Source of the DNA: Candidatus Muiribacterium halophilum
Lineage (GTDB): Bacteria > Muiribacteriota > Muiribacteriia > Muiribacteriales > Muiribacteriaceae
Assembly (NCBI GenBank): GCA_023228995.1
Contig: JALOAD010000034.1
Span: 1-35,752 of the forward strand
Reading direction: 5' to 3'
Length of the DNA stretch: 35,752 nt
The notes beneath the pieces are model-generated. The model searched no databases. It was not told where the DNA came from and saw only the letters and a list, made by a program, of their open reading frames with translations. Of this stretch, positions 14,868 to 22,409 are shown piece after piece (the first letter of the stretch is position 1; every line of letters begins with the position of its first letter). Made by a program: the position numbers and the translations under genes.

Positions 14868-15530
14868 TTATAATCTTATTTTATATGCGGTTATTTCATC
14901 AACACCTTTCAATTCTGAAACATTTTTACACATATAGTTATGTACATCTGTTAAAAGTCTTTCGGATCTTTTTCTTTCAGATACTCGACAATCATCCTTA
15001 AAATCAATAGCATCAACTTTATAATCAAGTTCTAAATCATCAACTTTACCATCATAAGCAAATGCTATACCACCAACATCAGATACTTTTGATTCCATTC
15101 TTGATGCAGTATTAACTACATTACCAAAATAGTCCACAATCTCATTACCCTGTCTTATAACAACTCTTTTATATACTTCACCACCACATATACCTATTCT
15201 TAATTCTAATCTCTTAGAACCAACCTTAATATGTGTTTTCTCTAAATCTTTTTGTAATTCTATTGCGAAATCAATAGCAGTTTTAAGTTTATCAAAAGAT
15301 AACATAAAAGCATCACCAATAGATTTCAATATAACTGCATTATATTTTTCTGACAATTTAACAATTTGTTTTTCATGAGTATCTAATGCCTTAAACATTT
15401 CTTCTTCGTATTTATTCCAAAGTTCTGAACTACTTTTAATATCAGTAAATAATATAGTACGTTCTTCTATATCCATACCATATTTCTTTTTCTTCCCTTC
15501 TAATATATGTTCATTAAACCTTAAAATCAT
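14868..15530 (-). CDS. Class III adenylate cyclase, capsid-targeting-like N-terminus
   Basis: 220 residues; first gene of the minus-strand operon. Residues 1-12 (MILRFNEHILEG) carry the operon's N-terminal motif and an I-L-E|G site. Residues ~24-160 are a class III nucleotidyl cyclase domain. I can see both metal-binding Asp (D30 in LFTDIKSSS, D73 in KSIGDAF), the base-specifying Lys/Asp pair of adenylate cyclases (K69, D133 in VDYFGN), and the transition-state Asn/Arg (N140, R144 in NVVNTASRM). So it should be active and prefer ATP over GTP or pyrimidine nucleotides. Class III domains work as dimers, so a homodimer is expected. It has no membrane or sensor domain. A phage cyclase could alter host cAMP levels or interfere with nucleotide-based defence; both ideas are inference. 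Confidence 0.9.
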   Translation of the reverse strand: MILRFNEHILEGKKKKYGMDIEERTILFTDIKSSSELWNKYEEEMFKALDTHEKQIVKLSEKYNAVILKSIGDAFMLSFDKLKTAIDFAIELQKDLEKTHIKVGSKRLELRIGICGGEVYKRVVIRQGNEIVDYFGNVVNTASRMESKVSDVGGIAFAYDGKVDDLELDYKVDAIDFKDDCRVSERKRSERLLTDVHNYMCKNVSELKGVDEITAYKIRL

Positions 15531-15554
15531 TTCAGTTAGATGTTTATTTGATAA

Positions 15555-15565
15555 TATATATTAAA
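15555..15565 (-). promoter_or_regulatory. TTTAATATATA element upstream of the cyclase operon
   Basis: Exact minus-strand copy 25 nt upstream of the cyclase start codon. It shares the intergenic region with a divergent TATATTTG promoter at 15627. Confidence 0.55.
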
Positions 15566-15626
15566 AACAAAAACTATAATTGAAAGTATAAACATGTGTT
15601 ATGTTTTTTTATAAAGTAAAAATACG

Positions 15627-15634
15627 TATATTTG
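15627..15634 (+). promoter_or_regulatory. Bacteroidota-type -7 box, start codon 4 nt downstream
   Basis: TATATTTG with a T-run (15604-15610) in the -33 region. The ATG at 15639 lies at the expected transcription start, suggesting a leaderless mRNA. Confidence 0.5.
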
Positions 15635-15638
15635 TAGA

Positions 15639-16358
15639 ATGAAGAAAAAATTTCAAATATTCGGTAGCACATCATCTGAAGACTATGATGTGATGGTTTT
15701 CGTTGATGAAATTCCCATAACAGAGGAAGCGAAACGACTATGCGAGAAATATAACAAAAAACTTTATATGAGATTTGTTGATACTGGTATGCCAATCAAA
15801 AAATTAAACTGCAACCTTGCCGTATTAAAAGATGGTGTTGTTGTAGAAGTTTTCAAGGGAACAAGTGATGAAGTAAACAACTCTTGTTTCCTCACATATG
15901 ATTTTCATACACAGATTCACCCAAATCAAATCTTGAAAACTGTTGATAGAGATGTTGATATAAAAATTATGCGTTCAGCAAGATTTATGTTAATGTATCT
16001 TTCAAGATCAGAACATAGATTTGATGTAAAAAGAGGTTTGAAATCAAACTTTGTTAAGAAAATTAAAGTTTTAGAAAATATTGACCTAACCAAGACAACT
16101 GACTTAGGAGAGAAAGGTGTTGATTGGGTTGATTATCTGAAAAGTATGAGTTTTCAATTAGGACAAAGTTTAGCATTATTAAATGGGATTGAGTTGTATA
16201 CCAAAGAAGATATATCATCTCACTTTCCATCATTAGAAACAATGCTAAACCGAACAGGTGAAGATTTATTGGCAATCGAAAGTATGAAGGAGGATTTTAT
16301 CAGAGAATGTAAATTACATATGAAAAGTATGAAAACATTCGATGAATATAAAAAATGA
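15639..16358 (+). CDS. Nucleotidyltransferase-like protein
   Basis: 239 residues. FGSTSSEDYDVMVFVDEI at residues 8-25 gives the G-S ... D-x-D signature (S10, D15, D17) of the Pol-beta nucleotidyltransferase fold. The rest is helical (ARFMLMYLSRSEHRFDV, MSFQLGQSLALLNGIELY) and could bind RNA. Similar proteins occur in large phages and Bacteroidota; substrate unknown. Probably leaderless. It heads a plus-strand run; the HNH gene follows within 7 nt of its TGA stop. Confidence 0.7.
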   Translation: MKKKFQIFGSTSSEDYDVMVFVDEIPITEEAKRLCEKYNKKLYMRFVDTGMPIKKLNCNLAVLKDGVVVEVFKGTSDEVNNSCFLTYDFHTQIHPNQILKTVDRDVDIKIMRSARFMLMYLSRSEHRFDVKRGLKSNFVKKIKVLENIDLTKTTDLGEKGVDWVDYLKSMSFQLGQSLALLNGIELYTKEDISSHFPSLETMLNRTGEDLLAIESMKEDFIRECKLHMKSMKTFDEYKK

Positions 16359-16365
16359 TGAAGAA

Positions 16366-16761
16366 ATGAAAAAAGAAAAGCCAAAAATCATTCCAACTCA
16401 CAACGGTTTGGAACGAATTAAGATTTTATCAATCGAAGAAGTATTTAAGTGGATTGAAGAAAACCCAAGAAGAATTTATTGGGAAAGATCCGACTATACA
16501 ATTAATTGTAAAAGAGCAAAAGTCTTTCATAAGAAAGGTTTAGTTTGTGTTAATTGTGGCGTTGAAGGAAAATTCTTTGCACTTGAAAAAGATAGAGGTG
16601 GTGGATTACACCTTGACTTATATGGCTACATAGACGATGAAGAAGTTCTTATTACTATTGACCACATTGTACCTAAATCAAAAGGTGGTGTAAATAAATT
16701 AATAAACTTCCAAACAATGTGTAAGATATGCAACGAAATGAAAGCAGATTCAGACGAATAA
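16366..16761 (+). CDS. HNH endonuclease
   Basis: 131 residues from ATG 16366 (an in-frame ATG at 16342 would overlap the previous gene by 17 nt). The domain has a Cys4 zinc site (C61-x2-C64, C119-x2-C122) around IDHIVPKSKGGVN, with H100 as the catalytic His pair and N110, then CKICNEMK. This is the HNH fold of homing or nicking nucleases. Free-standing HNH genes in phages usually act as homing endonucleases. About 60 residues precede the domain and could recognise DNA. Confidence 0.9.
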   Translation: MKKEKPKIIPTHNGLERIKILSIEEVFKWIEENPRRIYWERSDYTINCKRAKVFHKKGLVCVNCGVEGKFFALEKDRGGGLHLDLYGYIDDEEVLITIDHIVPKSKGGVNKLINFQTMCKICNEMKADSDE

Positions 16762-16783
16762 TTTTTTAGAACTAATTTTGTAG

Positions 16784-16791
16784 TATATTTG
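16784..16791 (+). promoter_or_regulatory. Bacteroidota-type -7 box
   Basis: TATATTTG, 45 nt before the ATG at 16836, with TTTTTTAG at about 16763 as -33 region. Confidence 0.5.
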
Positions 16792-16835
16792 TAAATAACA
16801 AACAGATAATAATTAAATATCAATTAATCAAAATT

Positions 16836-17312
16836 ATGGAAAAATATAAATTATCAGAATTCGGATTGAATAAGCAGTCATTGAAAAGGAAATTGAAAGA
16901 AATAACACACGATTGTTGGAAACACGGTTTAACATCTATCTTAGATGAAAGAACAACAAAATATTCTTTAGATGACATAGAACATTTAGTCGAAGGTTTT
17001 TATTCTGGAGATGGTCAAATTGAACCAACTAAATCAGAACAACCGTTGAGTAAATATTACGCTGAAAAGAATAAAGAGAAATATGAAAAATTAAAAACTC
17101 TAATTTCTATCAAGAAGAATGGTTCTGCTGACAAAGTAATTGAAAAAGAAATTAGAAAAGTTGTAAGAGATTCACAAAAATCTTTTATAGACTTTGATAC
17201 ATATACAAAAAAATTAGAAACAATTGCTGATAAATTTGGTATTAATCCAACAAAAGTATATGAGATTTCTAACAAAATAGAAACCGAATGGTTAGACGAA
17301 ATAAGTAAATAA
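16836..17312 (+). CDS. Helical protein of unknown function
   Basis: 158 residues, Lys-rich and predominantly helical by eye. The N-terminal SEFGLNKQSLKRKLKEITHD and the C-terminal YTKKLETIADKFGINPTKVY-type segment (helix-loop-helix) could bind nucleic acid. Nothing is recognised. It starts a cluster with the membrane protein 3 nt downstream. Confidence 0.65.
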   Translation: MEKYKLSEFGLNKQSLKRKLKEITHDCWKHGLTSILDERTTKYSLDDIEHLVEGFYSGDGQIEPTKSEQPLSKYYAEKNKEKYEKLKTLISIKKNGSADKVIEKEIRKVVRDSQKSFIDFDTYTKKLETIADKFGINPTKVYEISNKIETEWLDEISK

Positions 17313-17315
17313 AAT

Positions 17316-17732
17316 ATGATAACATTACTATACATATTCGCCATTATAACTTTTACATTTATTTGTATATTTGTTGGTTATAAACTCGCAGTCATGCGTT
17401 GGCAACCTAAGGATCTAATTGAGAAATTAGAAAAATATGATGCTGTAAATAGAGAATTATCTGACGGTGTTAAAAAATTGAATGAATTAAATACACAAAA
17501 AGATACTTGGTATATGTCTCAATTACAATCCTTAGGACAATATATGAAAGACAAACATAACGACAATTATGTTTTTGATCAACTAAAGCAACATAACATT
17601 CAACCTATTGGCGGAACAGAAGAATCACTAACAACGGTTGATGATATTTTAGATAAAGCATCTAAGTTCGGCTTAGATTCTTTGACAGAAGACGAATTAA
17701 ACATACTTAAAAACTCAGGAAACAATGGCTAA
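17316..17732 (+). CDS. Membrane-anchored protein of unknown function
   Basis: 138 residues: a signal-anchor helix at about 2-24 (LLYIFAIITFTFICIFVGYK) followed by a coiled-coil-like segment (EKLEKYDAVNRELSDGVKKL) and a C-terminal helical part (LDKASKFGLDSLTEDELNIL). It starts 3 nt after the previous stop and overlaps the next gene by 8 nt. Not recognised. Confidence 0.68.
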   Translation: MITLLYIFAIITFTFICIFVGYKLAVMRWQPKDLIEKLEKYDAVNRELSDGVKKLNELNTQKDTWYMSQLQSLGQYMKDKHNDNYVFDQLKQHNIQPIGGTEESLTTVDDILDKASKFGLDSLTEDELNILKNSGNNG

Positions 17733-17910
17733 AAGAAAAAGAAATATAAAAAAGACTATCACAATGAATGACATTCTTAAAGCTACTCGTCACGGTGAAT
17801 GGATGGCTACTAATGAGAATGAGTGTGGCTTTGTTTCAAAACACAAAGTTCATAAGTCAAAGAAAAACTATACAAGAAAATCAAAACATAAGAATGACTA
17901 TCAGAGATAA
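17725..17910 (+). CDS. Small highly basic protein
   Basis: 61 residues, with Lys/Arg-rich ends (MAKRKRNIKKTI and KSKKNYTRKSKHKN). Likely nucleic-acid-binding by charge alone. Overlaps both neighbours (8 and 17 nt). Confidence 0.6.
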   Translation: MAKRKRNIKKTITMNDILKATRHGEWMATNENECGFVSKHKVHKSKKNYTRKSKHKNDYQR

Positions 17911-18370
17911 AAATATTAAAGTTCTTGTTAATAAAAGAAAAGAAATCTTAAAACAACACGAAGACTCTTGTGACGAAAAAATTAGTGATTACACTATTGA
18001 AGAACCTGAAGAAATTTTCACACTTAGAGATGAAATATTAAACTTAATCTTTAAGTATGAACCTGAATTAGATACAGATTGTATCATTGAAACAATGACA
18101 GAATTAGGATATGCTCCTAATATCTTGTATGATGATAACGGTAACTTCGCTGTTATAACAGATTGTTTCACCAGTGTTTCTTTCGGTGATGATCCAGTAG
18201 ATATGGATATGTCATTTCATGTTGAAGCAAGACACTGGAAACCAACAATCAGAGAAGCAATTAAACATTACTTAGAAGATTTTGATCCTGAATTGTGGTT
18301 GAAAACACATAGAGAAAAGAAAATAAATAAAATTTGGAAAAACCACATCAATAGTTTTATCTACAGATAA
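17894..18370 (+). CDS. Protein of unknown function with degenerate C-terminal tag
   Basis: 158 residues from ATG 17894, overlapping the basic-protein gene by 17 nt. The centre is acidic (FGDDPVDMDMSFHVEARHW). Near the end HREKKINKIWKN looks like a drifted form of the REKKLKRIL tag, followed by HINSFIYR. Not recognised. Confidence 0.65.
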   Translation: MTIRDKNIKVLVNKRKEILKQHEDSCDEKISDYTIEEPEEIFTLRDEILNLIFKYEPELDTDCIIETMTELGYAPNILYDDNGNFAVITDCFTSVSFGDDPVDMDMSFHVEARHWKPTIREAIKHYLEDFDPELWLKTHREKKINKIWKNHINSFIYR

Positions 18371-18401
18371 ATTAATAATTAGTTCGTTCGGCACACCTAT
18401 A

Positions 18402-18662
18402 TTGTATTTAATATTCCCGTTCTTGAAATTTCACTACTTTCATAAATGGGAATACGATTATATACAAAGTAAATGTAAATTACCTGATAGAAACACATAT
18501 ATTGACATACCTCTTAATATTAGAACTTGTAAAGTTTGTGGTATAAAACAAAGACAGATAGCTTTGGGTGATAAATGGAGAGATGTAAGTCCAGACTTTG
18601 GGTTAGATCCAAAATCAATATTAAGAAAGAAAAAATTAGAAAGGATTCTAAATGAAAGCTGA
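18402..18662 (+). CDS. Zinc-finger-like small protein with C-terminal tag
   Basis: 86 residues from a TTG; no ATG lies before the conserved part, so the true start is unsure. H-x-W (FHYFHKWEYDY) followed by C25 and RTCKVCGIKQRQ (C43, C46) resembles the gene at 32791 (GKHDWDTF ... RCCKVCNKVQ), suggesting a shared small zinc site. It ends RKKKLERILNES, a typical tag, with the next gene's ATG inside the tag codons. The stretch 18371-18401 looks slightly foreign in base composition. Confidence 0.6.
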   Translation: MYLIFPFLKFHYFHKWEYDYIQSKCKLPDRNTYIDIPLNIRTCKVCGIKQRQIALGDKWRDVSPDFGLDPKSILRKKKLERILNES

Positions 18663-19278
18663 AGAAATTTATAAAAAAGAGACAGGTCTTGATGCAAGAC
18701 AAGATAGGAGAGAAAATCACCTATTACTCAAAAATACACCAACCAAAGAATATTTGGAATGGTTAGAAAATATGGTTGAACGTAGATATGAACCAACTAT
18801 TCTTAAATGGATAAAGAAAATGTTCGCTCACGCAGAAGAAAAAGAATGGTTTGAAACATATTGGACTTTTGATATTCACGGTACAATATCTCGACCAGAT
18901 TATAGAAAAGCCACAAAAGTAGTGGATTATTATCCATATGCCAAAGAATGCTTACAACTTATGTCTGACAGAAAAGATATAATTATGATTCTTTGGACTT
19001 CTTCATACCCAGAAGAAATGAAAGTTTATAGAGAAACATTAAAGAAAGATAATATACATTTTGAGTATGAAAGTGAAAATCCTGATGTATCAAGTTCTAA
19101 AGGTTCATTTGGTTTTTACGAAAAAAAGCATTATTTTAATGTATTATTTGAAGATAAATCAGGTTTCAATCCTGAAAGAGATTGGAAATTCCTTTATGAC
19201 TATTTAACAAACACAGATTATAGACCAGATCCAAGTTGGTCTATGAAATATAACGAAGATTATCACAACAATGACTGA
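18652..19278 (+). CDS. HAD-like hydrolase
   Basis: 208 residues. WTFDIHGTISRPDYRK (D74 nucleophile; His at the usual second Asp), then IIMILWTSSYPEEMKVY (motif II Thr/Ser) and YFNVLFEDKSGFNPERDW (motif III/IV). This set matches HAD-superfamily proteins that I recall from phages, with FDxHGT in place of DxDGT. The missing acid residue may reduce phosphatase activity. Starts MKAEEIYKKETGLDA, overlapping the preceding tag by 11 nt. Substrate unknown. Confidence 0.75.
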   Translation: MKAEEIYKKETGLDARQDRRENHLLLKNTPTKEYLEWLENMVERRYEPTILKWIKKMFAHAEEKEWFETYWTFDIHGTISRPDYRKATKVVDYYPYAKECLQLMSDRKDIIMILWTSSYPEEMKVYRETLKKDNIHFEYESENPDVSSSKGSFGFYEKKHYFNVLFEDKSGFNPERDWKFLYDYLTNTDYRPDPSWSMKYNEDYHNND

Positions 19279-19543
19279 TAAAGAAAAAATAGAAAGACTT
19301 GAAAAAGAATTAGATAAAGTTTATGAAGAACTTTATGACTTGAAATCTAAAAAAGATAATTCATATCCACAGGATTCTCATTTCGAGTTAATTAGAGATA
19401 TAGAAATTGCAATAATAACAAAATTAGACGATTACAAAAAAGTCTTATACTCCGATGAAGAACCTACAACAGAAGATTTCATCGAAGTATTAAACAATAT
19501 TAATAGATACATAAAAGAATATAAAAAATCTTATAAATTATAA
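19271..19543 (+). CDS. Small coiled-coil protein
   Basis: 90 residues. Residues 4-30 (EKIERLEKELDKVYEELYDL) form a leucine-zipper-like coiled coil and the rest is helical. It overlaps the HAD gene by 8 nt. Not recognised. Confidence 0.65.
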   Translation: MTDKEKIERLEKELDKVYEELYDLKSKKDNSYPQDSHFELIRDIEIAIITKLDDYKKVLYSDEEPTTEDFIEVLNNINRYIKEYKKSYKL

Positions 19544-19545
19544 AA

Positions 19546-20163
19546 ATGTTAGTAAGAGTAAAAAATAAAGCATATGGTTTATCAAGTAAATTAAGTAAAG
19601 AACCTGCTTACTCTGTTTATAGAGAAGACGAACAACATTACTATGTTCGTAACAATGATGGTATGATCGAAGGTTTTATGAAACAATCTTTTACTAAAAC
19701 TTCAAAAAGAGAAGAAAGAGAATTGAAATTGAAAAGAATTCTTCGTGAATGTGATGCAGTAAAAGAAACAAAAGAATTCTCTGATTATGATATAGATAAC
19801 GCTAAAATTAAAGTAGAATGGTCTGGTTCTTATCCAAACTTGTGTTCAGGTGAATGGACTATAAGAATCAACGAAATGGTTATACCGATACCTGAAGAAA
19901 GAATAGGTGGTTCAATGGGAACGAGTGGTGAATACTCAAGATGGTATTTTGGTGAAAATTACGAAGAACACACAGAACATTATTATGATGGTGATGACTC
20001 TGAATGGTCAAACGATGACAATTGGTTAAAGTATGCTATTTGGTGTTTATCAGAATATCATTCTCTTAGATTTATTGGTGACTTAGACAGACTATATGAT
20101 AGAATTTACAACGAAATATCTGAGAACGATTGGAGAAGTGGTTCTTGTGGAGGTTGTATATAA
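19546..20163 (+). CDS. Two-module protein with an internal copy of the tag
   Basis: 205 residues. Residues 1-54 resemble the small SH3-like proteins at 26695 and 33673 (YSVYREDEQHYYVRNNDGM ... F). Residues 55-70 are REERELKLKRILRECD, the tag that ends those proteins, but here translation goes on into a 135-residue acidic, aromatic second module (SGEWTIRINEMVIPIPEE ... GSCGGCI). It looks like a fusion through loss of a stop codon. The last module may have a Cys-rich end (CGGC). Confidence 0.7.
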   Translation: MLVRVKNKAYGLSSKLSKEPAYSVYREDEQHYYVRNNDGMIEGFMKQSFTKTSKREERELKLKRILRECDAVKETKEFSDYDIDNAKIKVEWSGSYPNLCSGEWTIRINEMVIPIPEERIGGSMGTSGEYSRWYFGENYEEHTEHYYDGDDSEWSNDDNWLKYAIWCLSEYHSLRFIGDLDRLYDRIYNEISENDWRSGSCGGCI

Positions 20164-20177
20164 ACAAAATTAAAAAA

Positions 20178-20963
20178 ATGAAAAAAGTACAATACATATC
20201 AGATTTACATTTGGAAATGTATCCGAATGGTGACTACTGGGCTGAAAATAAAATAGAACCAGTAGCCGATATTCTTGTGCTTGCTGGAGACATCTCAAAA
20301 CTCTCAAAAATACACTATTCTAATCCTTTCTTTGACCAAGTGTCAAAAGACTTTAAGCAAGTGTTTTGGGTGCCAGGAAATCACGAATATTACGATTTAA
20401 CAGACTTAAACTTGTTAAATAAAGAATCATTAGATATTGATATTAGAGACAATGTGAAAATTGTAAATAATAAATCTATCAATTATGATGGTATCAATTT
20501 CATATTCTCAACATTTTGGTCTGAGATACCAATATCTTATGCTCGAAATGTTACAAGAGGTATGATGTGTTTTAGAAAAATCAAATATTTAGGAAATCAT
20601 TTTGAGGCTAAATATATTGATTTCGGAAAATATAATAGACTTCACCAAGATTCTGTTTACTTCTTGAAGAATGCTTTAGCAGATATTGATAATGAAGATC
20701 CTATTGTGGTTGTAACACATCACGCACCAACAATCTATGTCGTTTCTGATGAATTTAAGGCAAGTACAATAAGACACGGGTTCTATTCAGAACAAATGCC
20801 TTTGATTAAAAGTTCACGTTTCATAGATTATTGGATTTATGGACACACTCATAGAAATGTTGATTTTGAGTTAGATGGTACTCAAATAGTTTCTAATCAA
20901 CAAGGATATGTTCATATGGGAGAACATGCTACATTTAATCCTACAAAATATATTGAACTATGA
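20178..20963 (+). CDS. Calcineurin-like metallophosphoesterase
   Basis: 261 residues from ATG 20178. All metal-binding motifs are present: SDLHLE (D9, H11), AGDI (D38), GNHEYY (N68, H69), THHAP, and GHTHRN. Length and motif order fit the single-domain MPE family found in many large phages. Possible substrates are phosphoproteins, cyclic nucleotides or nucleic-acid ends; a link to the cAMP-forming cyclase of this window is conceivable but untested. It lacks the C-terminal tag of its neighbours. Confidence 0.9.
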   Translation: MKKVQYISDLHLEMYPNGDYWAENKIEPVADILVLAGDISKLSKIHYSNPFFDQVSKDFKQVFWVPGNHEYYDLTDLNLLNKESLDIDIRDNVKIVNNKSINYDGINFIFSTFWSEIPISYARNVTRGMMCFRKIKYLGNHFEAKYIDFGKYNRLHQDSVYFLKNALADIDNEDPIVVVTHHAPTIYVVSDEFKASTIRHGFYSEQMPLIKSSRFIDYWIYGHTHRNVDFELDGTQIVSNQQGYVHMGEHATFNPTKYIEL

Positions 20964-21217
20964 TGGAAATAATAAAATGTGAAGTTACCAGAGAATACAT
21001 AAACGAACTTATGTATTTTCAATGTTTAGAATACACTGTTAAATATAAAGACAACACGTTTATTTATAGTAAGAAGAGAGGTGAAAACAAATGGTACCAC
21101 GTAAATCAAAAAGGATTAAATAGAGAATTATATGATGTCACAAGATTAAATGAACTCTTTGAGAAATCATATAAACACTATAAGAGAAGAAAAGTTTTAG
21201 AGAAAGTCTGCCAGTAA
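20960..21217 (+). CDS. Small protein with divergent tag-like tail
   Basis: 85 residues, ATGA overlap with the phosphoesterase gene. Beta-rich N-terminus (IIKCEVTREYINELMYF, YTVKYKDNTFIYSKKRG) and helical end YKRRKVLEKVCQ, which may be a drifted RExKLKRIL tag. The stop lies in the loop of a terminator. Confidence 0.62.
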   Translation: MMEIIKCEVTREYINELMYFQCLEYTVKYKDNTFIYSKKRGENKWYHVNQKGLNRELYDVTRLNELFEKSYKHYKRRKVLEKVCQ

Positions 21218-21230
21218 GCAGGCTTTTTTT
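21206..21230 (+). terminator. Rho-independent terminator overlapping a stop codon
   Basis: Six-base-pair stem GTCTGC / GCAGGC with loop CAGTAA (containing the stop codon), followed by seven T. Confidence 0.75.
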
Positions 21231-21255
21231 ATTTTTTATTTTTGCTTTTTTTATT

Positions 21256-21263
21256 TATATTTG
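21256..21263 (+). promoter_or_regulatory. Bacteroidota-type -7 box
   Basis: TATATTTG after a T-rich stretch, 34 nt before the ATG at 21298. Confidence 0.5.
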
Positions 21264-21285
21264 TATTATTAACCATAAAAAATAA

Positions 21286-21297
21286 TAGGAGGTTATT
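21286..21297 (+). promoter_or_regulatory. Strong Shine-Dalgarno sequence, unusual for this window
   Basis: ATAGGAGGTTATT-ATG: a full AGGAGG at normal spacing before the gene at 21298. Almost all other genes here have only A-rich leaders. Confidence 0.7.
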
Positions 21298-21663
21298 ATG
21301 ATTGAAGTTAGAAAATTAAAAGCACAAATCAAATGTGATTGTGGAAAATTAAGCACAGATTGGTCAGCATCTATTCGTTGTGATGATGTTGGTTTTGTTT
21401 CACTTATGAAAATAAACGATTTTGCAACAGAACAATTTGTTGATTTTGAGAAAATTGATCTTGTATCTGATAAGTTTCATAAAATTAAAGAATGGAAATA
21501 TAAAGATTGTTGCAAATGTAATAACTACTTATACTTAACTGGTGATGGTAATGTAGTTAGAGTTTATAGTAGATGTAATATGAAACAAATGGTTAGTATA
21601 AGTAATTTAGTGTTTGACGGAGAAAACTTGAAAACAGGATTTTTAGGGGAGGTGATATGTTAA
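21298..21663 (+). CDS. Cys-rich protein of unknown function
   Basis: 121 residues with a strong Shine-Dalgarno. Cysteines cluster as IKCDCGK, IRCDDVG and YKDCCKCNN, plus RCNMK, suggesting one or two zinc sites. Otherwise mixed alpha/beta (FVDFEKIDLVSDKFHKI). No C-terminal tag. Together with the next gene it uses ribosome-binding sites unlike the rest, so the pair may come from elsewhere. Confidence 0.68.
   Translation: MIEVRKLKAQIKCDCGKLSTDWSASIRCDDVGFVSLMKINDFATEQFVDFEKIDLVSDKFHKIKEWKYKDCCKCNNYLYLTGDGNVVRVYSRCNMKQMVSISNLVFDGENLKTGFLGEVIC
21646..21656 (+). promoter_or_regulatory. Second strong Shine-Dalgarno sequence
   Basis: GGGGAGGTGAT directly before ATG 21657, inside the last codons of the previous gene. 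Either ATG 21657 or ATG 21663 could be served. Confidence 0.65.
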
Positions 21664-21908
21664 TGGAAAATAGTTGGATAAGAAGAACTTTAAGAGAGAA
21701 TGGTTTTGTGACCTTTAAGAATTATGTGATGAGAAGAAATGGTGATTCTGCACACATTGGAACAGTACCAGGTGATAGATGGGCAGTTACATTATTTGTA
21801 AACAGAAAATCACAAGGCAATTTTTATACAGAAGAACAATTGAAAGAATATTTCAAGAACGAATTAAGAGAAAAGAAATTAAAAAGAATAATTAAAAAAC
21901 AAAAATAA
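21657..21908 (+). CDS. Small C-terminally tagged protein
   Basis: 83 residues; overlaps the preceding gene by 7 nt. The N-terminal ~60 residues look like a beta-rich fold (HIGTVPGDRWAVTLFVNRKS) and the end is LREKKLKRIIKKQK, the tag with a Lys-rich extension. Not otherwise recognised. Confidence 0.72.
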   Translation: MLMENSWIRRTLRENGFVTFKNYVMRRNGDSAHIGTVPGDRWAVTLFVNRKSQGNFYTEEQLKEYFKNELREKKLKRIIKKQK

Positions 21909-21917
21909 AATACGACT

Positions 21918-22058
21918 ATGAACGAGAAAATTAAAAAAGAATTGGAATTAGAAGGATATGACTTCGCAATTGCAGTAGCAACAAAAGCTGAAATCGAAAA
22001 CGGGGCAGCTTGTGGACAATTAAGTATAATCATTGAGTCTGAAGAAGATGAAGGATAA
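21918..22058 (+). CDS. Small protein, 46 residues
   Basis: Starts MNEKIKKELELEGYDFAIAV, 9 nt after the previous stop, and ends in an acidic tail (ESEEDEG). The next gene's ATG lies within its last codons (11-nt overlap), supporting real coding. No motif recognised and no tag. Confidence 0.6.
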   Translation: MNEKIKKELELEGYDFAIAVATKAEIENGAACGQLSIIIESEEDEG

Positions 22059-22392
22059 TCAAGTAAAAAATCCTTATTGGAAAAATCCATATAAACCATA
22101 TGTTAGAATACTAACTTGGGCTTGGATGATTATCTGTTTTGGAACTTTAGGAATACATTTGTACCTATATCCAAATGATGCGAATACACCATTTATGGTA
22201 GTAAATATCTTATTGTGGTGGGGTGGTATTCAATATCTTCGTTGGTTTAAGAAAAATAGATATGATAAGTGGTTTATTGAAAATGAAAACACTAAATATA
22301 TTTCTGAAGAAGAACTAATGCAACTAGAACGACAAAAGAAACTGGAACGCATTATAAATGAAGAAGAAAAAGAAAAAATTTCTTTCTTTTAG
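22048..22392 (+). CDS. Two-helix membrane protein with tag
   Basis: 114 residues from ATG 22048. Hydrophobic helices at about 19-44 (VRILTWAWMIICFGTLGIHL) and 49-65 (FMVVNILLWWGGIQYL), then a cytoplasmic tail ending LERQKKLERIINEEEKEK and ISFF. This shows that the tag also occurs on an integral membrane protein, facing the cytoplasm if both helices cross. Stop TAG. It is the last gene before the non-coding region with the TTTAATATATA element. Confidence 0.75.
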   Translation: MKDNQVKNPYWKNPYKPYVRILTWAWMIICFGTLGIHLYLYPNDANTPFMVVNILLWWGGIQYLRWFKKNRYDKWFIENENTKYISEEELMQLERQKKLERIINEEEKEKISFF

Positions 22393-22409
22393 AAACTTTG
22401 TTGTATTTT

